Part shown: in pieces, positions 9,901-21,440 of the stretch
Layout: every line of letters begins with the position of its first letter
Position numbering within the stretch: position 1 is the first letter of the stretch
The notes under the pieces: generated by a model
What the model saw: the letters and a program-made list of their open reading frames with translations, nothing else
What the model was told of the DNA's origin: nothing
Databases searched by the model: none
Made by a program: the position numbers and the translations under genes
NCBI GenBank assembly: GCA_950295325.1
Contig: OX485808.1
Span: 11,288,501-11,348,500, forward strand
Reading direction: 5' to 3'
Length of the DNA stretch: 60,000 bases
From: Polytrichum commune
Taxonomy: Eukaryota > Streptophyta > Polytrichopsida > Polytrichales > Polytrichaceae

Positions 9901-12900
9901 GGTGGCTTCTGTGCAGTCACATATCTGAGCATAGCACCTGAAGGTCTGCACCATGTGTTGCTCACTGGTGGACTGCCACCTATTGATGATGGGTGTACAG
10001 CAGATGCTGTGTACCGTGCATGCTACAAGCGTGTTGCTTTGCAGAATGCTAAATTTTATCAGCGATTCCCTCAAGACGAGGAAATTGTGCGCTCGGTTGT
10101 CCTTCATTTGGCTAATCTAGAAGGAGGAGGGGTGAGTCTGTAAGCCCACAAGACATTGTTTATACAACTGTATATTTAGCTTGTTATCTGTAATCTTCAG
10201 ATGTGCAACATCTAACAAAATTAAGCTATACTAGATGAGTATTTAACTTCATGGCCATGGTTTTTATCCGGAGATTCACCTGCACTTTCAAACTGAGATG
10301 TTGTGTGGACAATATAGTTATTCTATACTCATTGGGGCTTTTTGTCGGGAGTTGGTCCTCCATGGATTCCATACAATATTGATAATTATTTTCCACTTGT
10401 GGTGCATCCTTGGAGGTAGTGTTTGTATTTGAATGAAGAGCAACCTGTTTTGGTTTACTGAGGGCCAAACTCATTTTGGCACCTCTTGGCATACCAAAAC
10501 GAGTTCAACCCTCAATGAACTGATATAGAATGTTCTTTGTTCAAACCTCCATACTACCTCCAAGCATGCACCAAAACCCACTGAACTTGGAAGGTGTTGT
10601 ATGCAAAACAACCAACTCCTAACCAAAAGTCATGTTGAGTTAGGGGATAACTCTAATATTTGATGTTTGTCAAGATGTTTGTCAGGAGAACACTAATATT
10701 TGAAGTAATTATACATGTTGTCTTATTCTCCTGTGTAGTGGGATCAAGGCAACATTGTCTAAGCATAACTTTCTGCTTAGTGCTTTGCAATAAGCCTTCT
10801 TTATGTGCGAAAATTTCATGAAAGTCTGGTTGTCTGCGATGCAGTGCAGGCCACATTGCCTTCTGGAGGTTTGTTGACACCACGAGGGCTCCAGCTTCTT
10901 GGCTTGTCAGGTTTGGGTTCTAGTGGAGGTCTTGAACGATTACATTACCTGTGAGTTTTCTTCTGCTCATTCATCTCTTCAACTTCCAAATTTCATCAAG
11001 TGTTCTCAGTTCCAAAAACCAAAAAATACAGAGCACTTGTATTTTAAATGCGATTATGCCAATTAAGTCCTTGCCTGTTGAAGCCTAGAATATTCTTCTC
11101 AGTTGACAAGTCAAATCTCAGCACATATATTTTATGTTGGCCAGTGAAGTAAAAGCATGACATTGTCTTTGGTCTCCTTTTTTTGCAGCTTTGAAAGTGC
11201 ATGGGATCCAGTTCTTGTCCCTGGAGCAAAGAAAAAACTTAGTTATTCATTCCTCCGTGCGGTATGAGCCACTCAGAAGTTGCCTATTTGGTTCTATTTT
11301 CAGAAGCAAAATGGTCAGTCTTTTGATTGTTGGACATGGAAGGGATAAGGCATACCTTGTACAAGAACATTTTCATCTGGGTTACATTTTGAGTGGTGAA
11401 CATGATGTAATATGCAAGTATGGTATTATAGTTGTGTTTTATGTTCCATTCTAGTAAACAGTAATGTTATGGCACTATGCAGGTTGAAAACTGGTTTGAC
11501 TTTGACACAAACCCACTTTACGCAATCATGCACGAGTCTGTCTATTGCCAGGTATTTAACCTCTCACTAATTCTGTATTTTGTATTTTTGACTTTGTCAA
11601 AATGGATATTCACCTTAAATTTGTCAGCAATATCTCTTTGAGGTTCCTAGAAGAGGAAGCATAGATCAATAGGACCTCATTGAGCTACATTAGGATGAAT
11701 GTGCTCATCTTCTTCACTGATTTCTTTGCTGGAAGGGTGCGGCATCCAATTGGGCTGCACACCGTGTGCGAGAGACTTTGGGTGAACAATTTGATGCTGT
11801 GAAGTCTGCAGAAAACAGTTCACGGGTCCTCTTTACCGGAGAGGTAATAATAGCTAACATGTACGCTAAAAGTTCACATGGGTTCTCCTTCAATATTTAT
11901 TGGTTCACTCTTGTTGTCTAAAAGTATTCCCATCACAAATCTACACAGGCCAGATTATCATGTTACAACAATCAAGTATTTGAAATAACATTGTATATTA
12001 TCAATTGAATTCTTGCTAAATGCATAGTTATTTTATTATCATGTTTATATATTGGATGATTGTTTATCTCAGTGCACTGTAGTTTACAGCATCGGGTGTA
12101 TTACTTCTGCTGTCAGCTATGATGGAAGTTTTTTAAAGTCCGGAGTCCTTGTAGGATAAGACAATAAATCCCTTGGACTATTCCAGTTTCTGGGTGTGTA
12201 TGACTCTTATTCAAAACAACGAAAACTCCAGTTTTTGCCAGTAGTTAGCATCAAGTGCATCCTTTAGCATGTACATGATCCAGTGGGGTCCAACAGACTT
12301 TTTCAGGTCCTTGTGTCTCAACCTCTTTTGATTTACACTCTGGATGACCTGTTTTTGGACAGATGATCTTTCCATGGATGTTTGATGAATTTGCTGCCTT
12401 GCGCCCACTGAAGGAGGCAGCCAATATCATAGCTGAGATGACTGACTGGCCTGCCCTCTACAGCAAGAAGCAATTGAATGCCAATAAGGTTTACTTCCTG
12501 GCTTTTAATCTTGACTGTTCTTTAGGCACCCCTCATTGTTCACACTGCTGTTAGCTTGACACTGGTTTATGATTTTGTGGATTGAAATCGAATTTCTGGT
12601 CTCTCCCATCACTTGGGTAAAAATAATTGTCCTGTATTTTCATAAAGTACAATGTGTATTACGGCAGAAAATTCATATAGCTACAACACACAGGACACTT
12701 GCTTTTCAACTAGTTCAATAGGTGTGAACCCCAATGCATCCAAGAGGCCCAATCTGGGCCTGTCCATGCACAAAATTGTGTAATTGTGTCAAAGTGACCC
12801 TTTCTAAAAATAACTCATTCTTCATGTGCACTTTTCAAATCAGTTGAAACCTTGATGATATGAAAATGGGTTCAAGTACACAGCCTTGATGCAGTTGGAT

Positions 12901-13377
12901 GCGAATATTGATGTAGTAATTTGATCATCATTGTTGCACATGGTCGTATTTTTATTTTCTCCTTGACATAAGATACTGTGCTACATGAAGTATCAAACCC
13001 ATAAATATATCAAATATGATTGGAAGACTTGGAGAGGCTCATGCAAATTGTGTTTATAGGTTGTCCCCTTAGTCCTTAAAGGGTTATAGATCTTTGTAAA
13101 TATCTGGAATCACCTTTCATCCTGCGGTCTCCAAGCATCAGAAAGACTCCTGACGTGCTTTCTTTCTTCCACATTTGTGTAGGTGCCAGTTGCAGCAGCT
13201 GTTTATTTTGAGGACCTGTATGTGAACTTTGCTCTCTCAGAGGAAACTGCATCCAACATCCAAGGCATTCGGCTATGGGTGACGAATGAATATCTTCATT
13301 CTGGAATTCGGGAGGACGGTGCTCGTGTATTAGACCAGTTATTGGGGATGCTCAAGGGCAAATATCCTCTACGCTAA
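6953..13377 (+). CDS. Alpha/beta hydrolase, prolyl-aminopeptidase-like (peptidase family S33)
   Basis: Eleven exons join in frame to 536 aa: 6953-7176, 7946-8112, 8791-8927, 9119-9292, 9895-10131, 10850-10950, 11189-11261, 11483-11551, 11736-11843, 12363-12488 and 13183-13377. The product resembles the plant proline-iminopeptidase-like proteins, which remove N-terminal proline in characterised members. Visible landmarks are LLFLQGGPGFE (oxyanion-side GGPG), LLDQRGTG, the nucleophile elbow GQSYGGF (codons start at the exon 5 boundary), and the C-terminal VYFEDLYVNF and EYLHSGIREDG, which match the usual acid and histidine positions. The N-terminal ~75 residues are Ala/Gly-rich and could be a transit or mitochondrial peptide. 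Intron 3 has a GC donor (CAG|GCATGC); the rest are GT-AG. Introns 4 and 10 contain related repeats. The start is the first ATG after the leader repeats and begins the only frame that splices through. Confidence 0.92.
9391..9785 (+). repeat. TTAA-flanked intronic repeat, copy 1 (intron 4)
   Basis: This starts CCCCTAAG and ends TTTAAGGG with TTAA on both sides (9387-9390 and 9786-9789). It aligns along its length with 12729-13083. Shared blocks are GAGGCCCAAT, GGCCTGTCCATGCA, AAGTGACCCT, GTGCACTTTTCAAATCAGTTGAA, TTTTCTCCTTG and ATAAGATA. A TTAA target with CCC(T/C) ends is what piggyBac-type elements produce, but the terminal repeats are short and the class is not proven. Confidence 0.6.
12729..13083 (+). 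repeat. TTAA-type intronic repeat, copy 2 (intron 10)
   Basis: Second member of the repeat at 9391-9785, in the same orientation and same gene. It starts CCCCAATGC and ends TTAAAGGG, with flanks TGAA and TTAT that look like decayed TTAA. It is about 40 bp shorter than copy 1 through scattered gaps. Confidence 0.6.
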
Positions 13378-15842
13378 GGAAAGTATAATTGCCTTACTGA
13401 TTTTTTTAACATGGTGCTCACTTACAGGAATGATGTTCACTGATATAATATATTGCCCAATCCCGTACAGTGGAGCATTTTGATATAGTTTTCTGTTTAC
13501 TTACTCATCTCAGCACTGTTCAGACAGATGAGATGTGGCGAGGGGCCTTTGTCTTGAACTGTCATATCTTGCCATGTATATACATAGTTGTATGCTAATC
13601 ATATTCATCTAGCAAGCACACTGTGTTTGTGGAATGCAGTTTCAGAAAGGAATGTGGTCTTTTTGGTACAGGCTGAGATATTTCCAAGTTGAGCATCTTA
13701 TCAAAGTTTTTTTTTTAAAATAAACTTTAAAGTTTAAATTTCTATGAGATATCTTGTCATGGAGGGTCCAATTGAGAGTGCACGATGTGATGCAATTCTG
13801 TATTGCGCTAGAGATGGGCTCAAGAACTACCATTGTAGGTGAAGTATCAACACCTTGGAAACTGAATGTGTCTTAATAGCAGTTTCTTTCACGTGCTTGT
13901 CTGTGGTGTTCGCTATTTTCTTGATGTTTGCAAACTGGGTAAATCTGTGGGCACCTGTTGGCATGGAGTCACAAATTACAGTAGGACATTCACTTCAGCA
14001 AGGTAGCCATGCTCAATAGGAGAATGTTAATTTCCTGATATCTTATGTGAATATATTCACTCCTAGGTGATTCTATACCTCCAATCAGATGATGCGCCAT
14101 TATGAAGTCTCCTGCCTTAAGGAAATGATCAGCTTGTGGAGGTTACCTTCCAGTGCAATGGTGGAGTATGTCCACTAACTTGTGTGATGGAATGTGATGG
14201 ACTATAGTAATTCTGAATTCTGAGCCAGACTGAGAATAACAAGATTTTAAAAAATAGATAAATTTCACTATGCTGATGTATGTAATGTAATTCAGATAGG
14301 AACAAGAAGTCCAATTCTCACTCCATATGTATGGAGAGAGAAATATTTTTAATATATGAGCATACCTCTCATTTATCCAAACATAAAAGCCCTGAAAGAG
14401 TATGCAACCTGGAGGCTACCTTTTTAGTTGATTTGACAAAGGAATTAATTTATTGGACCCTGAATTAGTCTGCTTGAAGTCATTTGAGACGAATTGGCAA
14501 CAAACTTGTAGGGGGGGTTGATTTTTTATGTTGGATGGATGAGAGGTACGCTCATTTTTTATAGGCTAAGTTCCTCTGACTTGGCTGGGTTGAACCAACC
14601 CGTACACCAGTTCTTTGAAGGCAAGGGTTTAGGCATCCAAAAAGGAACGAGTGCATGGTTTGGTTCGCCCAAATCCTCTGACTTGGGATTTGTGGTGTCT
14701 ACGTAAACTCATCCATTGTGGGTCAACTTAAGGGGCTCCAGTAAAAAAGTCCCTTACAAGGTTGAGGGCCATTCGTTTTCAATTCAACTCCACTAGATTG
14801 AGGTTGAGGCATCTATAGCTGATAAAATAAGAGAGTATGCAATTGTTTAGGAGGAGTAAAAGCGGGGAAATATTTTTCTTGCAAAGAGAAATAAAATTTA
14901 GGGACAATGCACAACAATTTCATTTTTTCCCCTCATGAATATGGAAATTTCTACAAATTTCGAAGTGGGAAAGTTAGGGCATCACATAGTCAACATACAG
15001 ATTAACCCATAACTACTCATCTCAATGCTAATGCTTGAGTACGATAGTTGTCAAAGCTCTTATGAGGGTAATCAATCACAAGCCGCTACCACATAAACCT
15101 TAACCCTATTTGCCTAAAAAATATAGATCTCATCCATGTCAACATTACATGACCCTAGTGAGCGGTTAAATGGACGTAGTTAATTATGGATGCAGTTGAT
15201 TATGGATGCCTCGACCTTAATTCGGGGCCTCTGACTCTTATGGAGTCTAACGATTATTTATTTACATGTCATAATTTAGTTCACTATGTTTTCACCTTCT
15301 TCACAATGGATGAGTTTACGTGGCCACCATGCCAAAAAGCATTTAGGAAAAGGAAGGAAAATAAATAACAATGGGATCCACGTCATGATAAAAAGTGCTC
15401 CCCATCCACACGGCTCAAGTGTACATTTGGAATTTCACTTGTGCAAAAGAGAAGTCCTCTTGAAGAAGGTTGCTCTCTTACATGTATGCACATAATTCCT
15501 TTCATTTTGCAAGCATCAAACTGATGCACTGATTGACCTACTTGAGAGTCATTTTCCCTACTATTCACTTGCTAGTTCAAGTGCACTTCCTCTTTGTGGT
15601 TCACAAGAATAAACGAAGCAACAATCACTAGAAAAACCGTTTTGTTTCTCCACATCTATCAAACCCCATCTCACGTTGGGGCCCCTCTAAGGTACGCATG
15701 TGTTCTTCGGTTACTTTTCTTAATCAAAACTCGTATATTTGATTGGTATGTGGCTAGGTGAGGATCAAAGAACAAACACCATAAAGACACAAGTTTAAAA
15801 CATAGCGGACCACATGTTCAAAACCTATCAACTACAGTAGTT
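13378..15842. other. 3' flank of the hydrolase gene and gene-free DNA
   Basis: The first few hundred bases are probably 3' UTR, but no diagnostic signal was settled on. The rest is AT-rich with no credible coding frame and no repeat boundary that could be placed. Confidence 0.45.
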
Positions 15843-16344
15843 CTCCACACTCAATGGTGAACACAATTGGGAGGACCTATGTATTCTGATGAAGGAATCA
15901 ACAAGCAGGCGCTTCCGATAATCATAACTAAACCAGGGGAGATCCGATTTTCAGTCCGATTGTTGTTGATGCTTCATGGTAGACTTACTAATGCAATACA
16001 TGTTTCAAGCACTCCACACTTAATAGTGAATGTAATTGGGAGGACCTATGTATTCCAATGAAAGAAATCAACACGCACGCGCTTCCGATAATCATGACTA
16101 AACCAGGGAGATTTGATTTTCAGTCCGATTGTTGCTAATGCTTCGTGGTAGACTTACTAATGCAACACAAGTTTCAAGTACTCCACACTCAATAGTGAAC
16201 ACAATTGGGAGGACTTATGTATTCCAATGAAAGAAATCAACACGCAAACACTTCCGATAATCGTAACTAAACTAGGGGAGGTCAGATTTTCAGTCCGACT
16301 GTTGTTGATGCTTCGTCGTAGACTTACTAATGCAACACAAGTTC
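15843..16344 (+). repeat. 169-bp tandem repeat, three copies
   Basis: The block CTCCACACTYAATRGTGAA starts at 15843, 16012 and 16181, exactly 169 bp apart each time. Every unit also carries ATTGGGAGGACYTATGTATTC, CTTCCGATAATC, GATTTTCAGTCCGA and GTAGACTTACTAATGCAA in the same order. The third unit ends near 16344. The unit length is close to that of many plant satellites, but only three copies are present. Confidence 0.85.
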
Positions 16345-17189
16345 CATCATGTAAAATTTAATCAGGTAGAGCCAATACGGGCGTTATTTTTTCTTTTCTT
16401 TTCTAATCAGGTAGAAATTGGAGAACATGGAATTCCACCCACATACCTTAAATACCACATAATTCATGTTCCACTTTTATGACGACCCAAAATCAGTGTT
16501 CAAGATCGAAGTCTTCAATGCCCTTCAATCCCAATTCAACCCTTCAAAACACAACCTCTCTCAAAACAACCCTTCAAAACCGAACCCCAAATTGAAAATG
16601 AAGACGTCACTTGAAATCCTCAATATAATCCGCCCACCACAAGAACCAACAAGCGTAGGGCATTGTCATTACAACAAGAAGTGGAGTTAGATGGTTGATT
16701 CTCAATTCTTCACATTGTAATGGAAACATGTACCGTATAATTCATGCAGAAGTTTAATATGAGTTTTGTATTTCATTTCTACGTTCTTAGATTGACGTCT
16801 TGGATTCGAACCAACCCTTCAACTGAAGGGCTGAGATTTGAGAGCCCTTCGAAATGAAACTCATATGAGGGCTTCAGTCTTGAACACTGCCCTAAATATC
16901 TTGGGGTTGCGTCCAGACACAGACTTGGAATCAGGGCACAACTGCTGCTATGATTTGTCCGTACTGGTCCTCATCCACTTTGGATCAGAGAGTCATGGGC
17001 AGGCTATGCTCAAAAAGCAAGAAAGAAAGAAAGAAAGAGAGAAAGAGAGAAAGAGAGAAAACATGTAGCTAGGGCAATCTTGCATGGCTCCACATGGGCC
17101 ATACTAGTCACGCTCCAAGCCATGCGAAAAATCTACTCTATTCATCATGAAGTGTCACATTTTTGTCTATGTCACGCTTACTGCAGGCC
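16345..17189. other. Gene-free DNA with a GAAA microsatellite
   Basis: A purine microsatellite built on GAAA and GAGA lies at about 17021-17060. No other gene or repeat boundary is supported here. Confidence 0.5.
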
Positions 17190-17920
17190 GGGTTTTAGAC
17201 GAAAGTCACCGGTCGGCTCGGGGGGGCAGTGTCTTAAAAAGTTAAGGATATAGGTGCGAACAACCACTATTTTATAGGGGGGTATTACTTTCAATTCTCT
17301 TCTTTTTTTCACATGCTATCATTATGTAAATTTCTACTTTGGGTTAATAGAAAAAATGGCTTGCATTACTTATAATTCCAAATGACCTATTATTCCATAC
17401 CCTATAGTACTTTAAAGATGTCCAGTGCCATTTTTTATACCCTATATTACTCTTAAGTCCATTTATAATTTTTTGCCCCCATGTTTTTAAAAAACCCTAT
17501 CATTTGTTCACACGTATATTGCTACTCCAACCAATGACTACCCCCCCCAAGCCGGTCGGTCAAGAATTTCGGTTGTTTGAGGCAATGGTTGGTATGGTGG
17601 ACAAGATGGGAAGAATGATAAAAATCAAATGTCTCGGGTTGGAGTTATGTGGAGGCCGAGTTTCTTGTCTGAGGGTTTGAGGTTGCTCAAGAAACTTCTC
17701 CTTTAGAGAACTCCCCTAGCAAAAAGTGTTGCCATGTTGGGAGGTGTGTTATTTTTATTTTTATTTTTTTTCATTCATGTTTGAAGTTCTCCACCGGAGA
17801 AGTCTTGGGTGTAGTGTAAACTGTGGCTGGTGAAAAACCCGTTTTTGTAGCCGGTTGTGTTGCTCCATTCCCGTAGAATTCGTGACCGGTGCACTTCTTC
17901 ACTGTAGTCTAAACTGGCCG
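17190..17920 (-). mobile_element. Harbinger-type MITE, inverted copy with an internal insertion
   Basis: Read on the minus strand from 17920, this begins with a TIR-like CAGTTTAGACTACAGTGAAG and repeats the interior of the element at 17988-18915. Shared blocks are GGGAATGGAGCAA, AAGACTTCTCCGGTGGAGA, TGCTAGGGGAGTTCTCT and GCAACCTCAAA. TTA flanks the 17920 end. The far end is interrupted at about 17552-17220 by another insertion. The outermost terminus (GGGTTTTAGAC near 17191) is tentative. Confidence 0.6.
17220..17552. mobile_element. Putative MULE-type insertion with ~9-bp target duplication
   Basis: G-runs at both ends (GGGGGGGCAGTG on the left, a complementary CACTACCCCCCCC-like end on the right) bracket AT-rich DNA without coding capacity. 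The sequence CCGGTCGG lies immediately outside both ends, within the inverted Harbinger MITE. An 8-9 bp duplication would fit a Mutator-like or hAT element. The boundaries are uncertain because of the homopolymers. Confidence 0.4.
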
Positions 17921-17987
17921 TTATTATCCCAATGTGTGTGACTAAAATGTATGAAAAGAGCCGGCCCTTAGGGTTGGGTTCACCTAA

Positions 17988-18915
17988 GGGTTTGTTTAGA
18001 CTATGGTGAAGAAGTGCACTGCACGGGTAGATCACTCTAAGGCATTTTTGTGCACCACGTGCGGCTGGGGGTTTTTTGTTTTGGGGCTATTTACCTTCAA
18101 GGGCTGAATTAAAGCCTCCCTATAATTACTTAAATTTCAAAAATGGCCCATTTGTTTGCACCCTTCCATTACTTATATTATGCAAGTCACTACAATTTTT
18201 TGTACTCTATATTCTTTTTAACAACGGCGCGTTCTCTTTTCATCCATTTTTGGACAGACATAAATCCCAATTATCATCCATCCCCGTGAGTCCTAAACCC
18301 ATTTACATACCATACTAAACATACCTTCTAGGATCCTTATTTTCAACCCCTATATTAATTTTACAAAAAAAATAATGGCCCACGTTTTATGTCCATCTAA
18401 CTTACTTATAATGGGATTGTCTACATTTAATGGCCCCTTCATTATTTGGAATTCCTTTATAATTTTTATTTCAAATGATTTTAATCCTCTCTATATTATG
18501 CCGCACGTTGTTTTTAAAATGCACTAAGTGATCTACCCGTGGTGCACTGGTCAAGAATTTTAGGGGAATGGAGCAATATGATTTGCTAGGAAATGGGTTC
18601 TTCATTAGCCGGGGTTTACACTATGGCCAAGACTTCTCCGGTGGAGAGCCTCAAGCATAAATGGAAAAAAAAACATAAATGATTGCCAACATGGCAACGA
18701 TTTTTTTGCTAGGGGAGTTCTCTGAAGGTCAAGTTTCTTGGGCAACCTCAAAACCGTGGACAATAAACTTGGCCTCCAAAGAACTCCAACTTGAGGCATT
18801 TTTATTTATTGTTTTCCCCAGTTTATTTGCCAACCCTACCGTGCCTCAAGTAGGCTTGTCTTGGGCAAAATTTATGATCAACCAGTGCACTTCTTCACCA
18901 TGTCTTAATGGGCCC
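17988..18915 (+). mobile_element. Harbinger-type MITE hosting a hAT-like MITE
   Basis: The left end GGGTTTGTTTAGACTATGG and the right end (as complement) GGGCCCATTAAGACATGG continue together into GTGAAGAAGTGCAC. TAA flanks both sides (17985-17987 and 18916-18918). Without the 520-bp hAT-like insertion at 18022 and its duplicated target, the element is about 400 bp. The copy at 17190-17920 lies next to it in the opposite orientation. Confidence 0.75.
18022..18541 (+). mobile_element. hAT-like MITE, copy 1, exact 8-bp target duplication
   Basis: The terminal inverted repeats start CACGGGTAGATCACT and continue with mismatches to the ACGTGCGGC block, about 40 bp in all. The perfect 8-bp duplication GTGCACTG flanks both sides (18014-18021 and 18542-18549). 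The interior is about 520 bp, non-coding, and matches 38762-39261 in reverse orientation over its full length. The 8-bp duplication and CA-GGG-type ends suggest hAT; no hAT transposase is in the window. Confidence 0.88.
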
Positions 18916-20055
18916 TAAGTGTCCAAGTTCATCCAACATGTTTTTGTTGCATGATCATCATATTGAAACTTATATGCTAACCCTATTTCACAAGAAGCAT
19001 ATTTGTAAACGCATGCTAATTTTGCGACCAAAAGGTGTTTTACAAATATTATCTTTGTGTCAAAGTGTTGCTTGTGCATGATTTCAATGAATAGATTTAA
19101 AGATTTCTAGCATGTTCTAATGAAATAGTTAGTATACAAGTTAAGCTTGGGGAGTTCATTGGCAATTTACATAGAAACAATGTGTGAGAAAAGGTAGGGT
19201 GAAATGTATTTGTAAGACATGAATTTTATACTCTATTTAAATCTAGATTAGTCTCCATTATATATCCATGAGTAATTTATACATAACATAAAATATTGTA
19301 AATTATGTTAATTTATAGCCTAACAAAAATTGGAATGTATAATTTTTTTATAAGATGAGTACATTGGGTATGTTAAGCTATTCTGGAAAAAAAATAACAG
19401 GGATTCGTTAGAAACATGAACAGAATTTCAATCACTGCAAATGAGATTCGGTTCAGTATAGATGGACTTCGGTTCATTGTGCATGAACTTTGGTTTGTTG
19501 TGAATGAAACAAGAAAAAGGAGGTTTTAGAGGGTTAGAAGCATGTTGAGCTAGTTTTCCCTTTTCATTGTCATTTTGTGCGGCTCTCTTAGCCACATGGT
19601 CATGACATCTTCATAATGTTAAGAGGTTTTGTCATCTTTCTATGTTTCCTTTACATGAAAAACATTAGCAAACAAGGAACTCCACTCCAATTCCAGGAGG
19701 TAAAAAAATTAAACCTCTACTTTAAATAAATAAAATAGAGTGCAATTTATTGCACAAATATGGAATTTATAATAACATGTAGGGTGGAGGAAAGTGGTCA
19801 TAAGTAGGGATTTTGAAATTATAGGGCTAAAAAAAATAAAGAATAAGATAAATAGTCCCTCAACAAATACTTGGTCTTACACATGTATGACATTTTTCTA
19901 TAGAGATGCCTTCCTTGGGAAAGGTAAGAGGACCTTTAACAACCTTTTTAAACTCAATGCAATTATCCCCGTTTAAGAATTAAAAATGGAAACCTATTAT
20001 AGCACACAACCAATTCTCCGTGTTTATTGTTGCACATTGTCCATGAGTTAAGTTA
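18916..20055. other. AT-rich intergenic DNA, no gene seen
   Basis: There is no supported coding region. The open frame near 19794-19976 is AT-rich and carries no recognisable motif. Confidence 0.5.
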
Positions 20056-20619
20056 GGGGTTGTTTACACCAGTGACCATGAAGTTGTCCCAAGGCCTTGT
20101 AAAATATGTGATTGATTGTTGAACTCATCCCATGACCACTTCGGTTTACACCAAGGAAAAAATATCAGAGTGACCACAAAGTTTGAGGTCCCCAAAAGAC
20201 ATATTTTATTTAAGGCCTACATTATTCATTGACATGGTCCAATGGGTTTCACAGTGGGAGAGGCAAAAGAGGTGCTTTGGTAGAAAAACTCAAGGGCCCA
20301 TGGCAGAGAAATATTGTTTTATTAAAAAAAATGAATTTTTTGGGGGAAGAGAAGACGAAGACAAAAGAATGTTCAAACTTGATTTTTCTTCAAAGCTGCC
20401 CCTTTTGGACATATATCATAAACATCAACACATTCACTTTTTGGGTGCATGGTCATTCCTCTTGGTCCACCTTCGGTTTACACCCAGTATGGGGCCCAAA
20501 GGCTTTGAAAGTTGATTTAAAAAAAGCATCATACCATGGAAGTTGGACCATCAAGTCGGACCATGAAAAAATACCATCTTCCATGGTCCGACTTCATGGT
20601 CCATGGTGTAAACGTGCCC
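20056..20619 (+). mobile_element. 564-bp MITE derived from the 2.5-5.0 kb PIF/Harbinger element
   Basis: The left end GGGGTTGTTTACACCA and the right end TGGTGTAAACGTGCCC are inverted repeats, flanked by TTA on both sides (20053-20055 and 20620-20622). The first ~260 bp follow the subterminal region of the Harbinger element ending at 5047. The distal ~130 bp match the solo end at 26158. Open frames inside (about 110-137 codons) are remnants of subterminal DNA, not a transposase. Confidence 0.85.
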
Positions 20620-20885
20620 TTAGTCACACTTCCTCTTCATGAGTCCAAGTGTCGCATATTCATACATACACACTTACTACATATCTCGTGGGAGAAGTAC
20701 TGTCCTTGGATTCATTATTGTGTGTGTACTAAGCTTGCAGTTGGGCTACAGGAACCCATTGCTTGGCTACCACAAGAAGAAGAAGTCTAGAAAACAAACA
20801 ATAAATGGACAGAGTTTCTCTATGAAGCCCAAGAAATTTTTGCGATACTTTAAGTGGCGCTCTATTCCATCTTCATTGTGTAGTA

Positions 20886-21048
20886 CCGTAGACGGCTCCT
20901 TATATTTCATCTTTACATGTGTTGGAATGTGGGGTTTTTTCCCATGTGGGATACAAGTGGGTCGTGGCGAATGTAAGCATGACATGTGGCACATTTCGAG
21001 AGGAAGATGATTATTTAGTGCAGGGAGTGAGTAAGAAGCCCTCTATGG
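20886..21048 (-). mobile_element. CCGTAGAGGGCT MITE, copy 2
   Basis: This is the reverse-orientation partner of 1680-1830. The ends are CCGTAGACGGCT and (complement) CCATAGAGGGCT, with TA on both sides. The interior blocks CACATGTCATGCTTACA and ACATGTAAAGATGAAAT are shared. It abuts repeat family A copy 2. Confidence 0.65.
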
Positions 21049-21440
21049 TAATAAGGTAGATGTGCCTAAAATGGTTGCTTTTCCAATTAGCATGTTTCTC
21101 TTAGGATATGAAACACACACAATTAATACAAGATGGTTAGCAAATCCAAACTCAAGCCATAACCACTTTCCTCAGAAAAAAAAATTGGAGCTCGTATGAA
21201 TATCTTATTCATTATCAAAGTGAAGATTCTTGTGCTCATCGAATCGTCATATATGTCCCACTTCCCTTAGTTATGTTGACGATTGCTTGCATAGAGTTAT
21301 CACGTTCCGAACATGTAATCCGATCTCTTATACACATATGTCTTTTTGATATCCGTTCTTGAAACCACACCTAACCACATCATCCACACAAAAACACAGG
21401 TGTCCAATTAAGAAATGCCCCGAATAAAGGTTTTCTACCT
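21045..21440. repeat. Dispersed repeat family A, copy 2
   Basis: This matches 55-430 in order and orientation: the GGTAGATG start, ATTAATACAAGATGGTTAGCAA, ATTATCAAAGTGAAG, ATTCTTGAAACCACACCT-like and GTGTCCAATTAAG. Divergence is considerable. Class unknown. Confidence 0.5.

Noticed and set aside
20183-20642. 110- and 137-codon frames as a gene
   Set aside because: Both lie inside the Harbinger MITE and match its subterminal DNA, not a protein family.
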